64,000 nt of DNA, from NCBI RefSeq assembly GCF_030687495.1, contig NZ_CP117435.1, positions 3,848,501 through 3,912,500 on the forward strand, in the 5' to 3' direction. This document shows, piece by piece, positions 26,987 to 37,826 of this stretch. This DNA is from Pseudomonas sp. FP453. GTDB taxonomy: Bacteria > Pseudomonadota > Gammaproteobacteria > Pseudomonadales > Pseudomonadaceae. How positions within the stretch are numbered: position 1 is the first letter of the stretch; each line of letters opens with the position of its first letter. The notes beneath the pieces were generated by a model. The model was not told the DNA's origin. It ran no database searches and was given only the letters and a program-made list of their open reading frames with translations. Position numbers and translations under genes: made by a program.

Positions 26987-27261
26987 GGGTACCAAGCCTC
27001 AACTTCAATGTCCGAGAGCGGAACCAGCACACAGGGCAAGATTGCGTTGTGCCCTCGTTCCTTTTCCGTGAGTGCAAGCATGGGGGCCCACGAGCTGTAC
27101 TCACCGGAGACAAACTTCACCTGGCAGGCACCGCACCGCCCCTGTCGGCAACGGGTACGCACCAGGCCGAGTTTTTCACAGGCATTCACCAGCGAAAACA
27201 CGTCGCCGACGATGGGCTCACGCTGCCCTGCGCAGGCGAGGGTAAAATTATTGGCGGTCAT
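26983..27261 (-). CDS. Plant-type [2Fe-2S] ferredoxin
   Basis: 92 residues from the ATG at 27259-27261, overlapping the diiron oxygenase stop by 14 nt. The cluster ligands are Cys38, Cys43, Cys46 and Cys77 (CRQGRCGAC then LPC), the CX4CX2C..C pattern of plant-type ferredoxins. Lying between an AurF-like oxygenase and the end of the operon, it is the obvious electron donor for one or both oxygenases. No matching reductase gene is nearby, so a housekeeping reductase would be needed. An alternative start 30 nt earlier is possible. Confidence 0.9.
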   Translation of the reverse strand: MTANNFTLACAGQREPIVGDVFSLVNACEKLGLVRTRCRQGRCGACQVKFVSGEYSSWAPMLALTEKERGHNAILPCVLVPLSDIEVEAWYP

Positions 27262-28195
27262 CGTTGGTCCATTCCCATTCCAGGCTGTCATAGAGCTTCA
27301 TCAAGCCGCGATTGTTGTTCGTAAACTCGACGCCGCGCTGCAGCTCTACTGCGTTGTCTACCACGGCCGCGCGCACACCCTCGAGCGAGGGCCGACCGAG
27401 TTGGTCAATCACGGTGATCCAGGCATTGAGATCGGCCCTGAAGAAGTTTTTCGCGACCAACTCGACCGTTTCCTTGAACACCTGCTTTCCGTCTTTGGAG
27501 AGCTGCCAATAGATATCCCGCGCCAACACCGCAAACTGCGAGCCATGGCTCCACTCGTCCTTGGCATGGGCGTTGACCGCCGCGAGAAACATCGGCTGGA
27601 TCGACGTCGCGTTCGCCAGCAGGTCCAGGTAATCGGTGATGTGGTTCTCTGTGCAGCAGGCCGTGGCGATACGCGCAATGCGGCGCTTCCATTCGCTATC
27701 CAGCCCATGGATATAAGCATTCATGACATTCACCAGGTGAAAGTCCGCAGGAAACAAGGCGAGTTGCCGGTTGGCCCGCACCTCATCACAGGTGAGCACG
27801 GCCAGCAGCGTGTGGTAGCCCTCGTCCGTCATCGCCTCGGCCATGGAGCGCGCCATCTCGGGGCCGACACTGTTGTCTTGCCGCGAACGAATGACTTCGA
27901 TACAGGCCGGCGTGACCAAATCGGTTTCAATAAAAATGGTATTGCTCTGATAAATAATCCACCCGGCAGAGAGCAGGTCGTTCTTATCTTGAGGGTCCAG
28001 GGCGCGCCACGCGTCGAACGACGAGAAGGGCACCATCGACTCCATAAAGTCGGGGGCATGCATATCAAACGCAAGGCTGGTGATACCTTTAAAGCGCATG
28101 ACTTCGGCGTCAAACGACCAACTTTGGCTGATGCGCTCAATCACTTCCCGCGAGTAATCACGGGTTTCAATATCCATTGCACTATGACGCGACAT
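27248..28195 (-). CDS. AurF-like non-haem diiron N-oxygenase
   Basis: 315 residues from the ATG at 28193-28195 with AAGGGG upstream, overlapping the dioxygenase stop by 14 nt. All seven metal ligands of the AurF (p-aminobenzoate N-oxygenase) family can be placed: Glu90, Glu125, His128 (EGYH), Glu183 (CCTEN), His210, Glu214 and His217 (HAKDEWSH). Their spacing nearly equals that recalled for AurF (35 residues between the first two Glu, 27 from the third Glu to His). AurF-type enzymes oxidise amines to hydroxylamines or nitro groups. The partner is the ferredoxin encoded next. Substrate unknown; a free or acyl amino acid is suggested by the neighbours. Confidence 0.85.
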   Translation of the reverse strand: MSRHSAMDIETRDYSREVIERISQSWSFDAEVMRFKGITSLAFDMHAPDFMESMVPFSSFDAWRALDPQDKNDLLSAGWIIYQSNTIFIETDLVTPACIEVIRSRQDNSVGPEMARSMAEAMTDEGYHTLLAVLTCDEVRANRQLALFPADFHLVNVMNAYIHGLDSEWKRRIARIATACCTENHITDYLDLLANATSIQPMFLAAVNAHAKDEWSHGSQFAVLARDIYWQLSKDGKQVFKETVELVAKNFFRADLNAWITVIDQLGRPSLEGVRAAVVDNAVELQRGVEFTNNNRGLMKLYDSLEWEWTNDDRQ

Positions 28196-28955
28196 GCTCA
28201 GCCCCTTGCGCCGTGAATTCCAGAAACAACATATCCCGCGAGGCGACGCCATCGTCTGCCGTGTTCATTTGACTGACGCTGTGATACACCTTGGAATCAT
28301 CAAAGATCACCAGGTCGCCATAACGCTTGAGGGTGAAACTTTCGAGCAGGGCCTTGTCATTGTCATAGATGGAGTTTTCTGCACCGGTGCAATTGTCCGT
28401 GCGGTTCACGCAAAACAAACTGGAAAACGTCACACCGTCCTTATGGATGCCTTCCGGCGTTGGGAAACCGGCAACGCCACGCGACGAGGTAATTCGCACT
28501 TGATGCAAATACACCTGCCACACCGCCACATCCTTATAGCGAGTAAAGATCGCCACATAATCGCGAATCATGCGTTTTATAAACGGGTGTGTCGCAATAT
28601 AGGGAGTGATCGATTCAAAGTAGCGGTCCACACCACCATTCAAGGTATTCGTGTACTTGTCCTGGAAGAACGGCCGATGCGGAAGAATACCGATCTCATC
28701 GTTGAGCACACTGTAGCGAAGTTCGGTAAACCGGCGCCGACGGTATTTGCCGCCGTCCGCCATAAACTCATCCGGTGGCAAGCTGTCCCACGTCTGCAGG
28801 AACGCTCGCCAGTCCTCGGAACGATGGGCCAGCGTTACAAAATAGTTGAAATAGTTACCCACCCAATAACCGCCGTGCCTGAGTTGCTGCTCAATCAGAT
28901 CAGAGGTGCTTTGCACAGTTGACAATGAACGGGCTGCAGAGCCTTCATACTTCAT
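28182..28955 (-). CDS. 2-oxoglutarate/Fe(II) dioxygenase, free-amino-acid hydroxylase type
   Basis: 257 residues. The fold matches the 2OG-Fe_Oxy_2 family (the isoleucine dioxygenase group): an iron site His171-Lys-Asp173 (GIHKDGVTF), distal His225 (KVYHSVSQM) and a probable 2-oxoglutarate Arg240 (SRDMLFLEF). Family members hydroxylate side chains of free aliphatic amino acids such as isoleucine, leucine or methionine. It lies 13 nt after the LysE-type exporter gene and overlaps the AurF-like gene, so the enzymes are made together. The region is visibly less GC-rich than its surroundings. Confidence 0.85.
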   Translation of the reverse strand: MKYEGSAARSLSTVQSTSDLIEQQLRHGGYWVGNYFNYFVTLAHRSEDWRAFLQTWDSLPPDEFMADGGKYRRRRFTELRYSVLNDEIGILPHRPFFQDKYTNTLNGGVDRYFESITPYIATHPFIKRMIRDYVAIFTRYKDVAVWQVYLHQVRITSSRGVAGFPTPEGIHKDGVTFSSLFCVNRTDNCTGAENSIYDNDKALLESFTLKRYGDLVIFDDSKVYHSVSQMNTADDGVASRDMLFLEFTAQGAEHVAS

Positions 28956-28968
28956 AGATAGTTATCCT

Positions 28969-29604
28969 TCAATGGATGGTAGAGAACCCTAATGCCGCAC
29001 CAAAAAATACGAAGAATACAGCGACTACTTTGGAACCGATTCTACTGGCGGAGGGCGACGTCAACTTCGACGCGATCCTGGTCGCCACGACGGCGTAACA
29101 GGAAAGAATCGAAAACTTTATCAGCGCGCTGATAACCACAAGAAACGCAAAGAACTGAAGATCGGGCGTGCCACTTTTTTCGAACTGCGGCAGCAGCGCG
29201 GTAAAGTACACCAGCGCCTTGGGATTACTGATGCCGATCAAAAAGGACTGGGCCCATTGGCGCGTCAAAGCGGGCGCCCTGACAACAGGTGCATCAGCAC
29301 TGGCAGTACTCATGATCGCGCGGCTTTTCTTGAATGCGCCAACCCCCAAGTAAACAAGATACGCCGCACCGGCCAGTTTCAATACATTGAACATCGACGG
29401 ATGCTCTGCAAAAAAAGTGGCAATCCCCAATGACGAGATCAAGCCCATGATCAAGATGGCAAACACATCACCGGTCAATACGCCAATCGCTTTCAATGGC
29501 CCATACTTGATCGAGTTATTCACCAGGAACACCGTTGACGGCCCTGGCGAACCGGCCTGCACCATCGTGATCAGAATGAACGACAGCCACGCATAGATAG
29601 TCAT
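28969..29604 (-). CDS. LysE/RhtB-family amino-acid exporter
   Basis: 211 residues from the ATG at 29602-29604 with GGAG upstream. The family signature GSPGPSTVFLVNNSIKYG is near the N-terminus, followed by about six hydrophobic helices and the conserved ISNPKALVYFTALLPQF. It exports amino acids or homoserine lactone-like molecules. As the first gene of the operon it suggests that the operon makes an amino-acid-like product that must leave the cell. The in-frame extension to 29676 is not hydrophobic and lacks an RBS. Confidence 0.92.
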   Translation of the reverse strand: MTIYAWLSFILITMVQAGSPGPSTVFLVNNSIKYGPLKAIGVLTGDVFAILIMGLISSLGIATFFAEHPSMFNVLKLAGAAYLVYLGVGAFKKSRAIMSTASADAPVVRAPALTRQWAQSFLIGISNPKALVYFTALLPQFEKSGTPDLQFFAFLVVISALIKFSILSCYAVVATRIASKLTSPSASRIGSKVVAVFFVFFGAALGFSTIH

Positions 29605-29833
29605 GCTTAAACTCCGGACAGATACAACTGGACGATTAGACTTTCCGGCACTTGCATTAAGACGGGCCCAACGCAACTCAACGAATAAGCTATTGTTAAC
29701 GCTACTCGGTACTTAATTAAGATCCAGAAAAACCACTTCTTTAGTGCACAGTTGAACGCCCGGCCATCTGTATGGTGGTTTTTTTCAGCATCTGTACCAG
29801 AGCAGGCACGCCATGTTTTTCTGGGAGAAGACG
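29605..29833. other. Upstream region of the exporter operon
   Basis: 229 bp, relatively AT-rich around 29680-29720 (TTGTTAACG, TTAATTAAG), and expected to contain the operon promoter and any MocR sites. I could not identify a convincing MocR direct repeat by eye. Confidence 0.3.
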
Positions 29834-29861
29834 AAAAAAAACCGGCACCAGGCGCCGGTTT
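29834..29861 (-). terminator. Rho-independent terminator of the amidohydrolase gene
   Basis: AAACCGGC/GCCGGTTT stem followed on the minus strand by T8, about 50 nt after the stop at 29911. Confidence 0.9.
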
Positions 29862-29910
29862 GTGCGGGTGGACGCGCCAGGTGGCGCATCCGCGAGTAAT
29901 GAAAAATGCG

Positions 29911-31194
29911 TCAGGCGGCCATCTGGCGCCCCGCTATCGCGGCGGAAGCGGCAACCATCGCCCGCAGCAACACGGCACAACCCGCCGCCAGATCATCCGG
30001 TGCGGCGTTCTCGATTTCGTTATGGCTGATGCCCCCTTCGCACGGCACAAAAATCATCCCCGCCGGGCCCAACTCGGCGACGAAGATCGCGTCGTGCCCC
30101 GCCCCGCTGACAATGTCCATGTTCGACAGGCCCAAGCCATTGGCCGCATCGCGCACGGCGTCCACACAGCCTTTGTCGAAATACAGCGGCGGGAAGTCCG
30201 CCGTCGGCGCCATTTCAAAACTCAAGCCATGCTTGGCGCAGGTCTCATCGATCACCGTGCGCACCTGGGCAATCATCGAATCCAACCGCGCCGGCTCCAG
30301 GTGACGGAAATCCAGGGTCATGCGCACCTCGCCGGGAATCACATTGCGTGAGCCCGGATAGGCTTGCAGGCAGCCCACCGTGCCACACGCATGGGGCTGA
30401 TGCCCCAACGCCGCCGCGTTCACCGCTGCCACCACGGCCGCTGCGCCCACCAGGGCATCCTTGCGCAGGTGCATCGGCGTCGGCCCCGCGTGGGCTTCGA
30501 CGCCACGCAGTTTCAGGTCGAACCACTTCTGGCCCAGCGCGCCCAGTACCACGCCGATGGTCTTTTTCTCATCCTCAAGAATTGGCCCCTGTTCGATATG
30601 CGCTTCGAAATATGCGCCGACCTTGTGCCCGCTTTCCGGCCGGGTACCGGCGTAGCCAATGGCGTTCAAAGCATCACCCACCGAGACGCCATCGGCATCG
30701 ACCTTGGCCAGGGTATCTGCCAGGCTGAATTTCTCGGCAAACACCCCCGAGCCCATCATGCACGGCGGGAAGCGCGAGCCTTCTTCGTTGGTCCACACCA
30801 CCACTTCCAGCGGCGCCTCGGTTTCCACGTTGAGGTCATTGAGGGTACGCAGCACTTCCACACCGGCGAGCACACCGAAGCAGCCGTCGAACTTGCCGCC
30901 GGTGGGCTGGGTGTCGATATGGCTGCCGGTCATCACCGGTGGCAAGTCAGGGTTGCGCCCCGGGCGACGGGCGAAGATGTTGCCGATACCGTCGATGGTC
31001 ACGGTGCAACCGGCGGCTTCGCACCACTGTACGAACAGGTCGCGGGCCTGGCGGTCGAGGTCGGTGAGGGCCAGGCGGCACACGCCGCCTTTGGGTGTGG
31101 CGCCGAGCTGGGCGAGGTCCATCAGGGACTGCCACAAACGGTCGCGATTGATGTGCTGATGGGTGGATTGCAGAACGTCGAGGGCAGCGTTCAT
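29911..31194 (-). CDS. hyuC: Zn-dependent N-carbamoyl-beta-alanine (ureidopropionate) amidohydrolase
   Basis: 427 residues of the M20-like amidase/allantoate amidohydrolase family. Metal-site motifs: GSHIDTQPTGGKFDG, TNEEGSRFPP, the AHIEQGP segment, and a late HNE (GGISHNEIE). Together with the NCS1 transporter, dihydropyrimidinase and PreTA genes nearby, the job is the last step of reductive pyrimidine breakdown, cleaving N-carbamoyl-beta-alanine to beta-alanine, CO2 and ammonia. The same family also includes N-carbamoyl-L-amino acid hydrolases, so side activities are likely. Confidence 0.9.
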   Translation of the reverse strand: MNAALDVLQSTHQHINRDRLWQSLMDLAQLGATPKGGVCRLALTDLDRQARDLFVQWCEAAGCTVTIDGIGNIFARRPGRNPDLPPVMTGSHIDTQPTGGKFDGCFGVLAGVEVLRTLNDLNVETEAPLEVVVWTNEEGSRFPPCMMGSGVFAEKFSLADTLAKVDADGVSVGDALNAIGYAGTRPESGHKVGAYFEAHIEQGPILEDEKKTIGVVLGALGQKWFDLKLRGVEAHAGPTPMHLRKDALVGAAAVVAAVNAAALGHQPHACGTVGCLQAYPGSRNVIPGEVRMTLDFRHLEPARLDSMIAQVRTVIDETCAKHGLSFEMAPTADFPPLYFDKGCVDAVRDAANGLGLSNMDIVSGAGHDAIFVAELGPAGMIFVPCEGGISHNEIENAAPDDLAAGCAVLLRAMVAASAAIAGRQMAA

Positions 31195-31258
31195 GGGGAT
31201 CTCCTCAGGCTACATTTCTTATGGATTGAACTCGCTTCAACAGGTCGGCGCTGGCTTT

Positions 31259-31361
31259 TGTGGGAGCTGGCTTGCCTGCGATGGCATCGACTCAGTTTGT
31301 CTGATGTACCGAGTTGCCTGCATCGCAGGCAAGCCAGCTCCCACACAAGCCAGCTCCCACA
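31259..31361. repeat. REP doublet plus an extra half-REP
   Basis: An inverted pair of GTGGGAGCTGGCTTGCC-type REPs, followed by a third half copy (CAAGCCAGCTCCCACA). It lies between hyuC and the transporter gene, and may separate their transcripts. Confidence 0.9.
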
Positions 31362-31371
31362 TTGACCGTGT

Positions 31372-32859
31372 CTACAACGGGGATTTGGCGGCGACCGCTG
31401 CGGCCCCGCGCTTGGCATTCAGGGCGTAATACAACACCCCACCCAACGCCGAACCGGTAAACCAGCCATAGCTGTAGAACCAGCTGAACGCATCACTGCC
31501 CAACGACAGCAACGTCAGCACCACCGGCACGCCAAAGGCGATAAACCCGCTCCAGTTCCACGCCGGGTACACGTCATCGCGGTACAGGCCGGCCAGGTCC
31601 AGTTGTTGTTTGCGGGTGATGAAATAGTCCACCACCATGATCCCGGCAATCGGCCCCAGCAGGCTTGAATAGCCCAACAGCCAGTTGGAATAGACGGTCT
31701 CCAGGCTCACATCCGAGACGATCAGACCGAGCTTTTTCAGCAACTCATGCCCCATCAGCGCGAGCCCCACCAACCCGGTAAGGATCACTGCCGTAGTGCG
31801 GTTGATCAGCTTCGGCGCGATGTTCTGGAAGTCGTTGGTCGGCGAGACAATGTTCGCCGCCGTGTTGGTGGACAAGGTGGCGATGATGATCAACAGCATC
31901 GCAATGGCCACCCACACCGGGCTCTGGATATGCCCGATCAAGGTCACCGGGTCGGACACACTGACCCCCACCAGTTTCACCGACGCGGCCGTCATGATCA
32001 CGCCCAGCGCCGCGAACAGGAACATGGTCAGCGGCAGGCCGAAGATCTGCCCGAGGATCTGGTCCTTCTGGCTTTTCGCGTAGCGGCTGAAATCAGGAAT
32101 ATTCAGCGACAAGGTGGCCCAGAACCCCACCATCGCAGTCAGGCCAGCCATGAAGTAACCGGTCAGGCTCGCGCCTTCCGGGCGCTTCGGCGGGATCGCC
32201 ATCAACTCGCTGATGGACACATTGGGCATCGCCCACACCAGCAGGCCAATCCCCACCGCCACCAGCAGCGGCGCCGACAGGGTTTCCAGGCGCTTGATCG
32301 ACTCGGCGCCACGCAGCACCACCCACAAATTCAGGCACCAGAAAAACATGAAGCCGATCACTTCACCGGTGCCGCCGAGGGACTTCCAGCCCTCGAAAAT
32401 CGAGCCCAGAAACAAGTGAATCGCCAGCCCGCCAAACATCGTCTGGATACCAAACCAGCCGCACGCCACCAGCGCGCGAATCAGACACGGCACGTTGGAG
32501 CCGAGAATGCCGAACGACGAACGCAACAGCACCGGAAACGGAATGCCGTACTTGGTCCCGGGAAACGCGTTGAGGGTCAGCGGGATCAACACCACGATAT
32601 TGGCCAGCAAGATCGCCATCAGCGCCTCGCCCACCGACAAGCCGAAGTACGCGGTGAGCACCCCGCCCAACGTGTAGGTGGGCACGCAGATCGACATGCC
32701 GACCCACAGCGCGGTGATGTGCCACTTGTTCCAGGTTCGTTCATGCACCTTGGTCGGTGCCATATCGTGGTTGTAGCGGGGGCTGTCGAGGACGTCGGGG
32801 CCGGCGTCGAGTTCGTACAGGCCGTTGCGTTCTATGACTTGCGATCTGTTCTGTTGCAT
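31372..32859 (-). CDS. NCS1-family nucleobase:cation symporter
   Basis: 495 residues with about 12 membrane segments. The N-terminal soluble region ends in NHDMAPTKVHERTWNKWHI, then the family core GMSICVPTYTLGG and TKYGIPFPVLLRSSFG (the NCS1 TM3 region). It would bring uracil, thymine or related pyrimidines (or hydantoins) into the cell for the flanking catabolic enzymes. It is transcribed away from hydA, with the hyuC gene following behind a REP. Confidence 0.9.
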   Translation of the reverse strand: MQQNRSQVIERNGLYELDAGPDVLDSPRYNHDMAPTKVHERTWNKWHITALWVGMSICVPTYTLGGVLTAYFGLSVGEALMAILLANIVVLIPLTLNAFPGTKYGIPFPVLLRSSFGILGSNVPCLIRALVACGWFGIQTMFGGLAIHLFLGSIFEGWKSLGGTGEVIGFMFFWCLNLWVVLRGAESIKRLETLSAPLLVAVGIGLLVWAMPNVSISELMAIPPKRPEGASLTGYFMAGLTAMVGFWATLSLNIPDFSRYAKSQKDQILGQIFGLPLTMFLFAALGVIMTAASVKLVGVSVSDPVTLIGHIQSPVWVAIAMLLIIIATLSTNTAANIVSPTNDFQNIAPKLINRTTAVILTGLVGLALMGHELLKKLGLIVSDVSLETVYSNWLLGYSSLLGPIAGIMVVDYFITRKQQLDLAGLYRDDVYPAWNWSGFIAFGVPVVLTLLSLGSDAFSWFYSYGWFTGSALGGVLYYALNAKRGAAAVAAKSPL

Positions 32860-34891
<2,032 letters not shown>

Positions 34892-34899
34892 GAGCGCCA

Positions 34900-34991
34900 A
34901 TCGCGGGCAAGCCAGCTCCCACATTTGAACTGCATTCACAAATAGAAATGTGTGAACACATTTCAAATGTGGGAGCTGGCTTGCCTGCGAT
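34900..34991. repeat. REP doublet in reverse arrangement
   Basis: Inverted REP pair in tail-to-tail order (GCAAGCCAGCTCCCACAT ... ATGTGGGAGCTGGCTTGC) between hydA and preT; its hairpin includes TTTGAA/TTCAAA arms. Confidence 0.88.
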
Positions 34992-35063
34992 GAGGCCAGT
35001 ACAGGCAACACAAAAACCAATGCCCATCAGAGGCAGCACCTCAATAACCGTGAGGCCACCACC

Positions 35064-36431
35064 GTGATCCAGACCCTGACCCACCTCCCCCATCCCCTTG
35101 AGGATGGACCGACCCTCGCCAGCCACTTCACCGACCTGGCACCGCCCCTCAACGCCCGCCAGGCGCAACTGGAGGCTTCCCGCTGCCTGTATTGCTACGA
35201 CGCGCCGTGCGTCAACGCCTGCCCCAGCGAAATCGACATCCCGTCCTTCATCCGCAATATCCACACCGACAACGTGCAAGGCGCCGCGCAGAAAATCCTC
35301 TCGGCCAACATCCTCGGCGGCAGCTGCGCCCGCGTCTGCCCTACCGAAATCCTTTGCCAGCAAGCCTGTGTGCGCAACAACGCGGAAGAATGCGCGCCGG
35401 TGCTGATCGGCCTGCTGCAACGGTATGCCGTGGACAACGCGCACTTCAGCGAACACCCGTTCCACCGCGCCGCCGCCACCGGCAAACGCATCGCGGTCGT
35501 CGGCGCAGGGCCGGCCGGTTTGGCCTGCGCCCATCGCAGCGCACTGCACGGCCATGACGTGGTGGTGTTCGAAGCACGGGAAAAAGCCGGCGGCCTGAAT
35601 GAATACGGGATCGCCAAGTACAAGCTGGTGGATGATTTCGCGCAGAAGGAACTGGATTTCCTCCTGCAGATCGGCGGCATCGAGATCCGCCACGGCCAGC
35701 GCCTGGGCGACAACCTCACCCTGAGCGAACTGCACCAGCAATTCGATGCGGTGTTCCTTGGCCTCGGCCTGGCCGCAAGCAAACAGCTCGGCCTGCCCCA
35801 TGAAGACGCCCCCGGCCTGCTCGCCGCCACCGACTACATCCGCGAATTGCGCCAAACCGACGACCTCACCCAACTGCCCCTGGCCGACCGCTGCATCGTG
35901 CTCGGCGCCGGCAACACCGCCATCGACATGGCCGTGCAGATGGCCCGCCTCGGCGCCCGCGATGTCAACCTCGTGTACCGCCGTGGCGTGGCGGACATGG
36001 GCGCCACCCGACATGAACAGGACATCGCCAAGGCCAACCAGGTCCGCCTGCTGACCTGGGCCCAACCCGAAGAAATCCTGCTGGATGATCAGGGCCACGT
36101 GCGCGGCATGCGCTTCCTGCGCACGCGCATGGAAAACGGCCGCCTGCACCCCACCGGCGAGACCTTCGAACTGGCCGCCGATGCGATCTTCAAGGCCATC
36201 GGCCAGGGCTTTGACAGCGACGCGTTGCACGACCCGCTGGCCCAGCAACTGCACCGCGTCGGCGAACGGATTTTCGTCGATGAGCACCTGCGCACCAGCA
36301 TTCCCGGGGTGTACGCCGGTGGCGATTGCGTCAGCCTCGGCCAGGACCTCACCGTGCAGGCGGTGCAACACGGCAAGCTGGCCGCCGAGGCCATGCACGC
36401 CCAACTCATGCTGACTGTGGAGGCTGCGTAA
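35064..36431 (+). CDS. preT: NAD(P)-dependent oxidoreductase subunit PreT of dihydropyrimidine dehydrogenase
   Basis: 455 residues from a GTG. An N-terminal Fer4-type domain carries two Cys clusters (CLYCYDAPCVNACP and CARVCPTEILCQQAC). It is followed by a glutamate-synthase-small-subunit-like flavoprotein with the FAD site VGAGPAGLACA and the NAD(P) site GAGNTAIDMA. It takes electrons from NADH and passes them to PreA. The stop overlaps the preA start (TAATG). Confidence 0.95.
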   Translation: MIQTLTHLPHPLEDGPTLASHFTDLAPPLNARQAQLEASRCLYCYDAPCVNACPSEIDIPSFIRNIHTDNVQGAAQKILSANILGGSCARVCPTEILCQQACVRNNAEECAPVLIGLLQRYAVDNAHFSEHPFHRAAATGKRIAVVGAGPAGLACAHRSALHGHDVVVFEAREKAGGLNEYGIAKYKLVDDFAQKELDFLLQIGGIEIRHGQRLGDNLTLSELHQQFDAVFLGLGLAASKQLGLPHEDAPGLLAATDYIRELRQTDDLTQLPLADRCIVLGAGNTAIDMAVQMARLGARDVNLVYRRGVADMGATRHEQDIAKANQVRLLTWAQPEEILLDDQGHVRGMRFLRTRMENGRLHPTGETFELAADAIFKAIGQGFDSDALHDPLAQQLHRVGERIFVDEHLRTSIPGVYAGGDCVSLGQDLTVQAVQHGKLAAEAMHAQLMLTVEAA

Positions 36432-37705
36432 TGGCCGATCTCTCGATTGTATTTGCCGGTATCAAAGCCCCCAACCCGTTCTGGCTGGCCTCCGCGCCGC
36501 CCACCGACAAGGCCTACAACGTGGTCCGCGCCTTCGAAGCCGGCTGGGGCGGCGTGGTCTGGAAAACCCTCGGCGAAGACCCGGCGGCGGTCAACGTGTC
36601 CTCGCGCTACTCGGCCCACTACGGCGCCAACCGTGAAGTGCTGGGCATCAACAATATCGAGTTGATCACCGACCGCTCCCTGGAGATCAACCTGCGGGAA
36701 ATCACCCAGGTGAAAAAGGACTGGCCCGACCGCGCGCTGATCGTCTCGCTGATGGTGCCGTGCGTGGAAGAGTCCTGGAAAAACATCCTGCCACTGGTGG
36801 AAGCCACCGGCTGCGACGGCATCGAGCTGAACTTCGGCTGCCCCCACGGCATGCCCGAACGCGGCATGGGCGCGGCGGTGGGCCAGGTGCCGGAATATGT
36901 GGAACAGGTGACGCGCTGGTGCAAGACGTACTGCTCGCTGCCGGTGATCGTCAAGCTCACGCCGAACATCACCGACATCCGCGTGGCCGCACGGGCGGCG
37001 TATCGCGGCGGGGCGGATGCGGTGTCGCTGATCAACACCATCAACTCCATCACCAGCGTCGACCTGGAACGCATGGTCGCCCTGCCGATGGTCGGCACCC
37101 AGAGCACCCACGGCGGTTACTGCGGCTCGGCGGTCAAGCCCATCGCGCTGAACATGGTCGCCGAAATCGCCCGCGACCCGCAGACCCAAGGCCTGCCGAT
37201 CTGCGGCATCGGCGGCATTGGCAACTGGCGCGATGCGGCGGAGTTCATCGCCCTCGGCTGCGGCGCGGTGCAGGTGTGCACGGCGGCGATGCTGCACGGG
37301 TTTCGCATTGTCGATGAGATGAAGGACGGGCTGTCGCGCTGGATGGACAGCCAGGGCTACAAGAGCTTGCAGGAATTCTCCGGGCGGGCGGTGGGCAATA
37401 CCACGGACTGGAAGTACCTGGACATCAACTATCAGGTGATCGCGAAGATCGACCAGGCGGCGTGCATTGGCTGTGGACGTTGCCATATTGCCTGTGAGGA
37501 TACGTCGCACCAGGCCATTACCAGTTTGAAACAGGCGGATGGGACGCATGTCTACGAGGTAATTGATGACGAATGCGTGGGCTGCAACCTGTGCCAGATC
37601 ACCTGCCCGGTGGCGGATTGTATCGAGATGGTGGCGGTGGATACGGGCAAGCCGTTTCTGAATTGGACGCAGGATCCAAGGAATCCGTATCGGGAGGCTG
37701 TGTAG
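36431..37705 (+). CDS. preA: Dihydropyrimidine dehydrogenase catalytic subunit PreA
   Basis: 424 residues from ATG 36431, the usual PreA length. The dihydroorotate-dehydrogenase-like FMN barrel includes NPFWLASAPPTDK and LNFGCPHGMPERGMGA with the active-site Cys. The C-terminus has two [4Fe-4S] ferredoxin motifs (CIGCGRCHIAC and CVGCNLCQITCPVADC). It reduces uracil and thymine to the 5,6-dihydro forms. The longer frame from 36326 is within preT and is rejected. Confidence 0.97.
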   Translation: MADLSIVFAGIKAPNPFWLASAPPTDKAYNVVRAFEAGWGGVVWKTLGEDPAAVNVSSRYSAHYGANREVLGINNIELITDRSLEINLREITQVKKDWPDRALIVSLMVPCVEESWKNILPLVEATGCDGIELNFGCPHGMPERGMGAAVGQVPEYVEQVTRWCKTYCSLPVIVKLTPNITDIRVAARAAYRGGADAVSLINTINSITSVDLERMVALPMVGTQSTHGGYCGSAVKPIALNMVAEIARDPQTQGLPICGIGGIGNWRDAAEFIALGCGAVQVCTAAMLHGFRIVDEMKDGLSRWMDSQGYKSLQEFSGRAVGNTTDWKYLDINYQVIAKIDQAACIGCGRCHIACEDTSHQAITSLKQADGTHVYEVIDDECVGCNLCQITCPVADCIEMVAVDTGKPFLNWTQDPRNPYREAV

Positions 37706-37718
37706 TCTTTTAGATCGC

Positions 37719-37801
37719 TATCGCAGGCAAGCCAGCTCCCACAGTGACCGCATTTCGTCTGAAGGAATGCAGTCCACTGTGGGAGCTGGCTTGCCTGCGA
37801 T
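37719..37801. repeat. REP doublet in reverse arrangement
   Basis: Tail-to-tail inverted REP pair (core GCAAGCCAGCTCCCACAG) between the converging preA and TetR genes. Confidence 0.9.
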
Positions 37802-37826
37802 GAGGCCATCAGCGTCACCACAAGGC

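Noticed and set aside
24925..29833. Island as part of a formylaminooxyvinylglycine or mangotoxin cluster
   Set aside because: The carbamoyl- and formyltransferases or NRPS expected for those pathways are absent.
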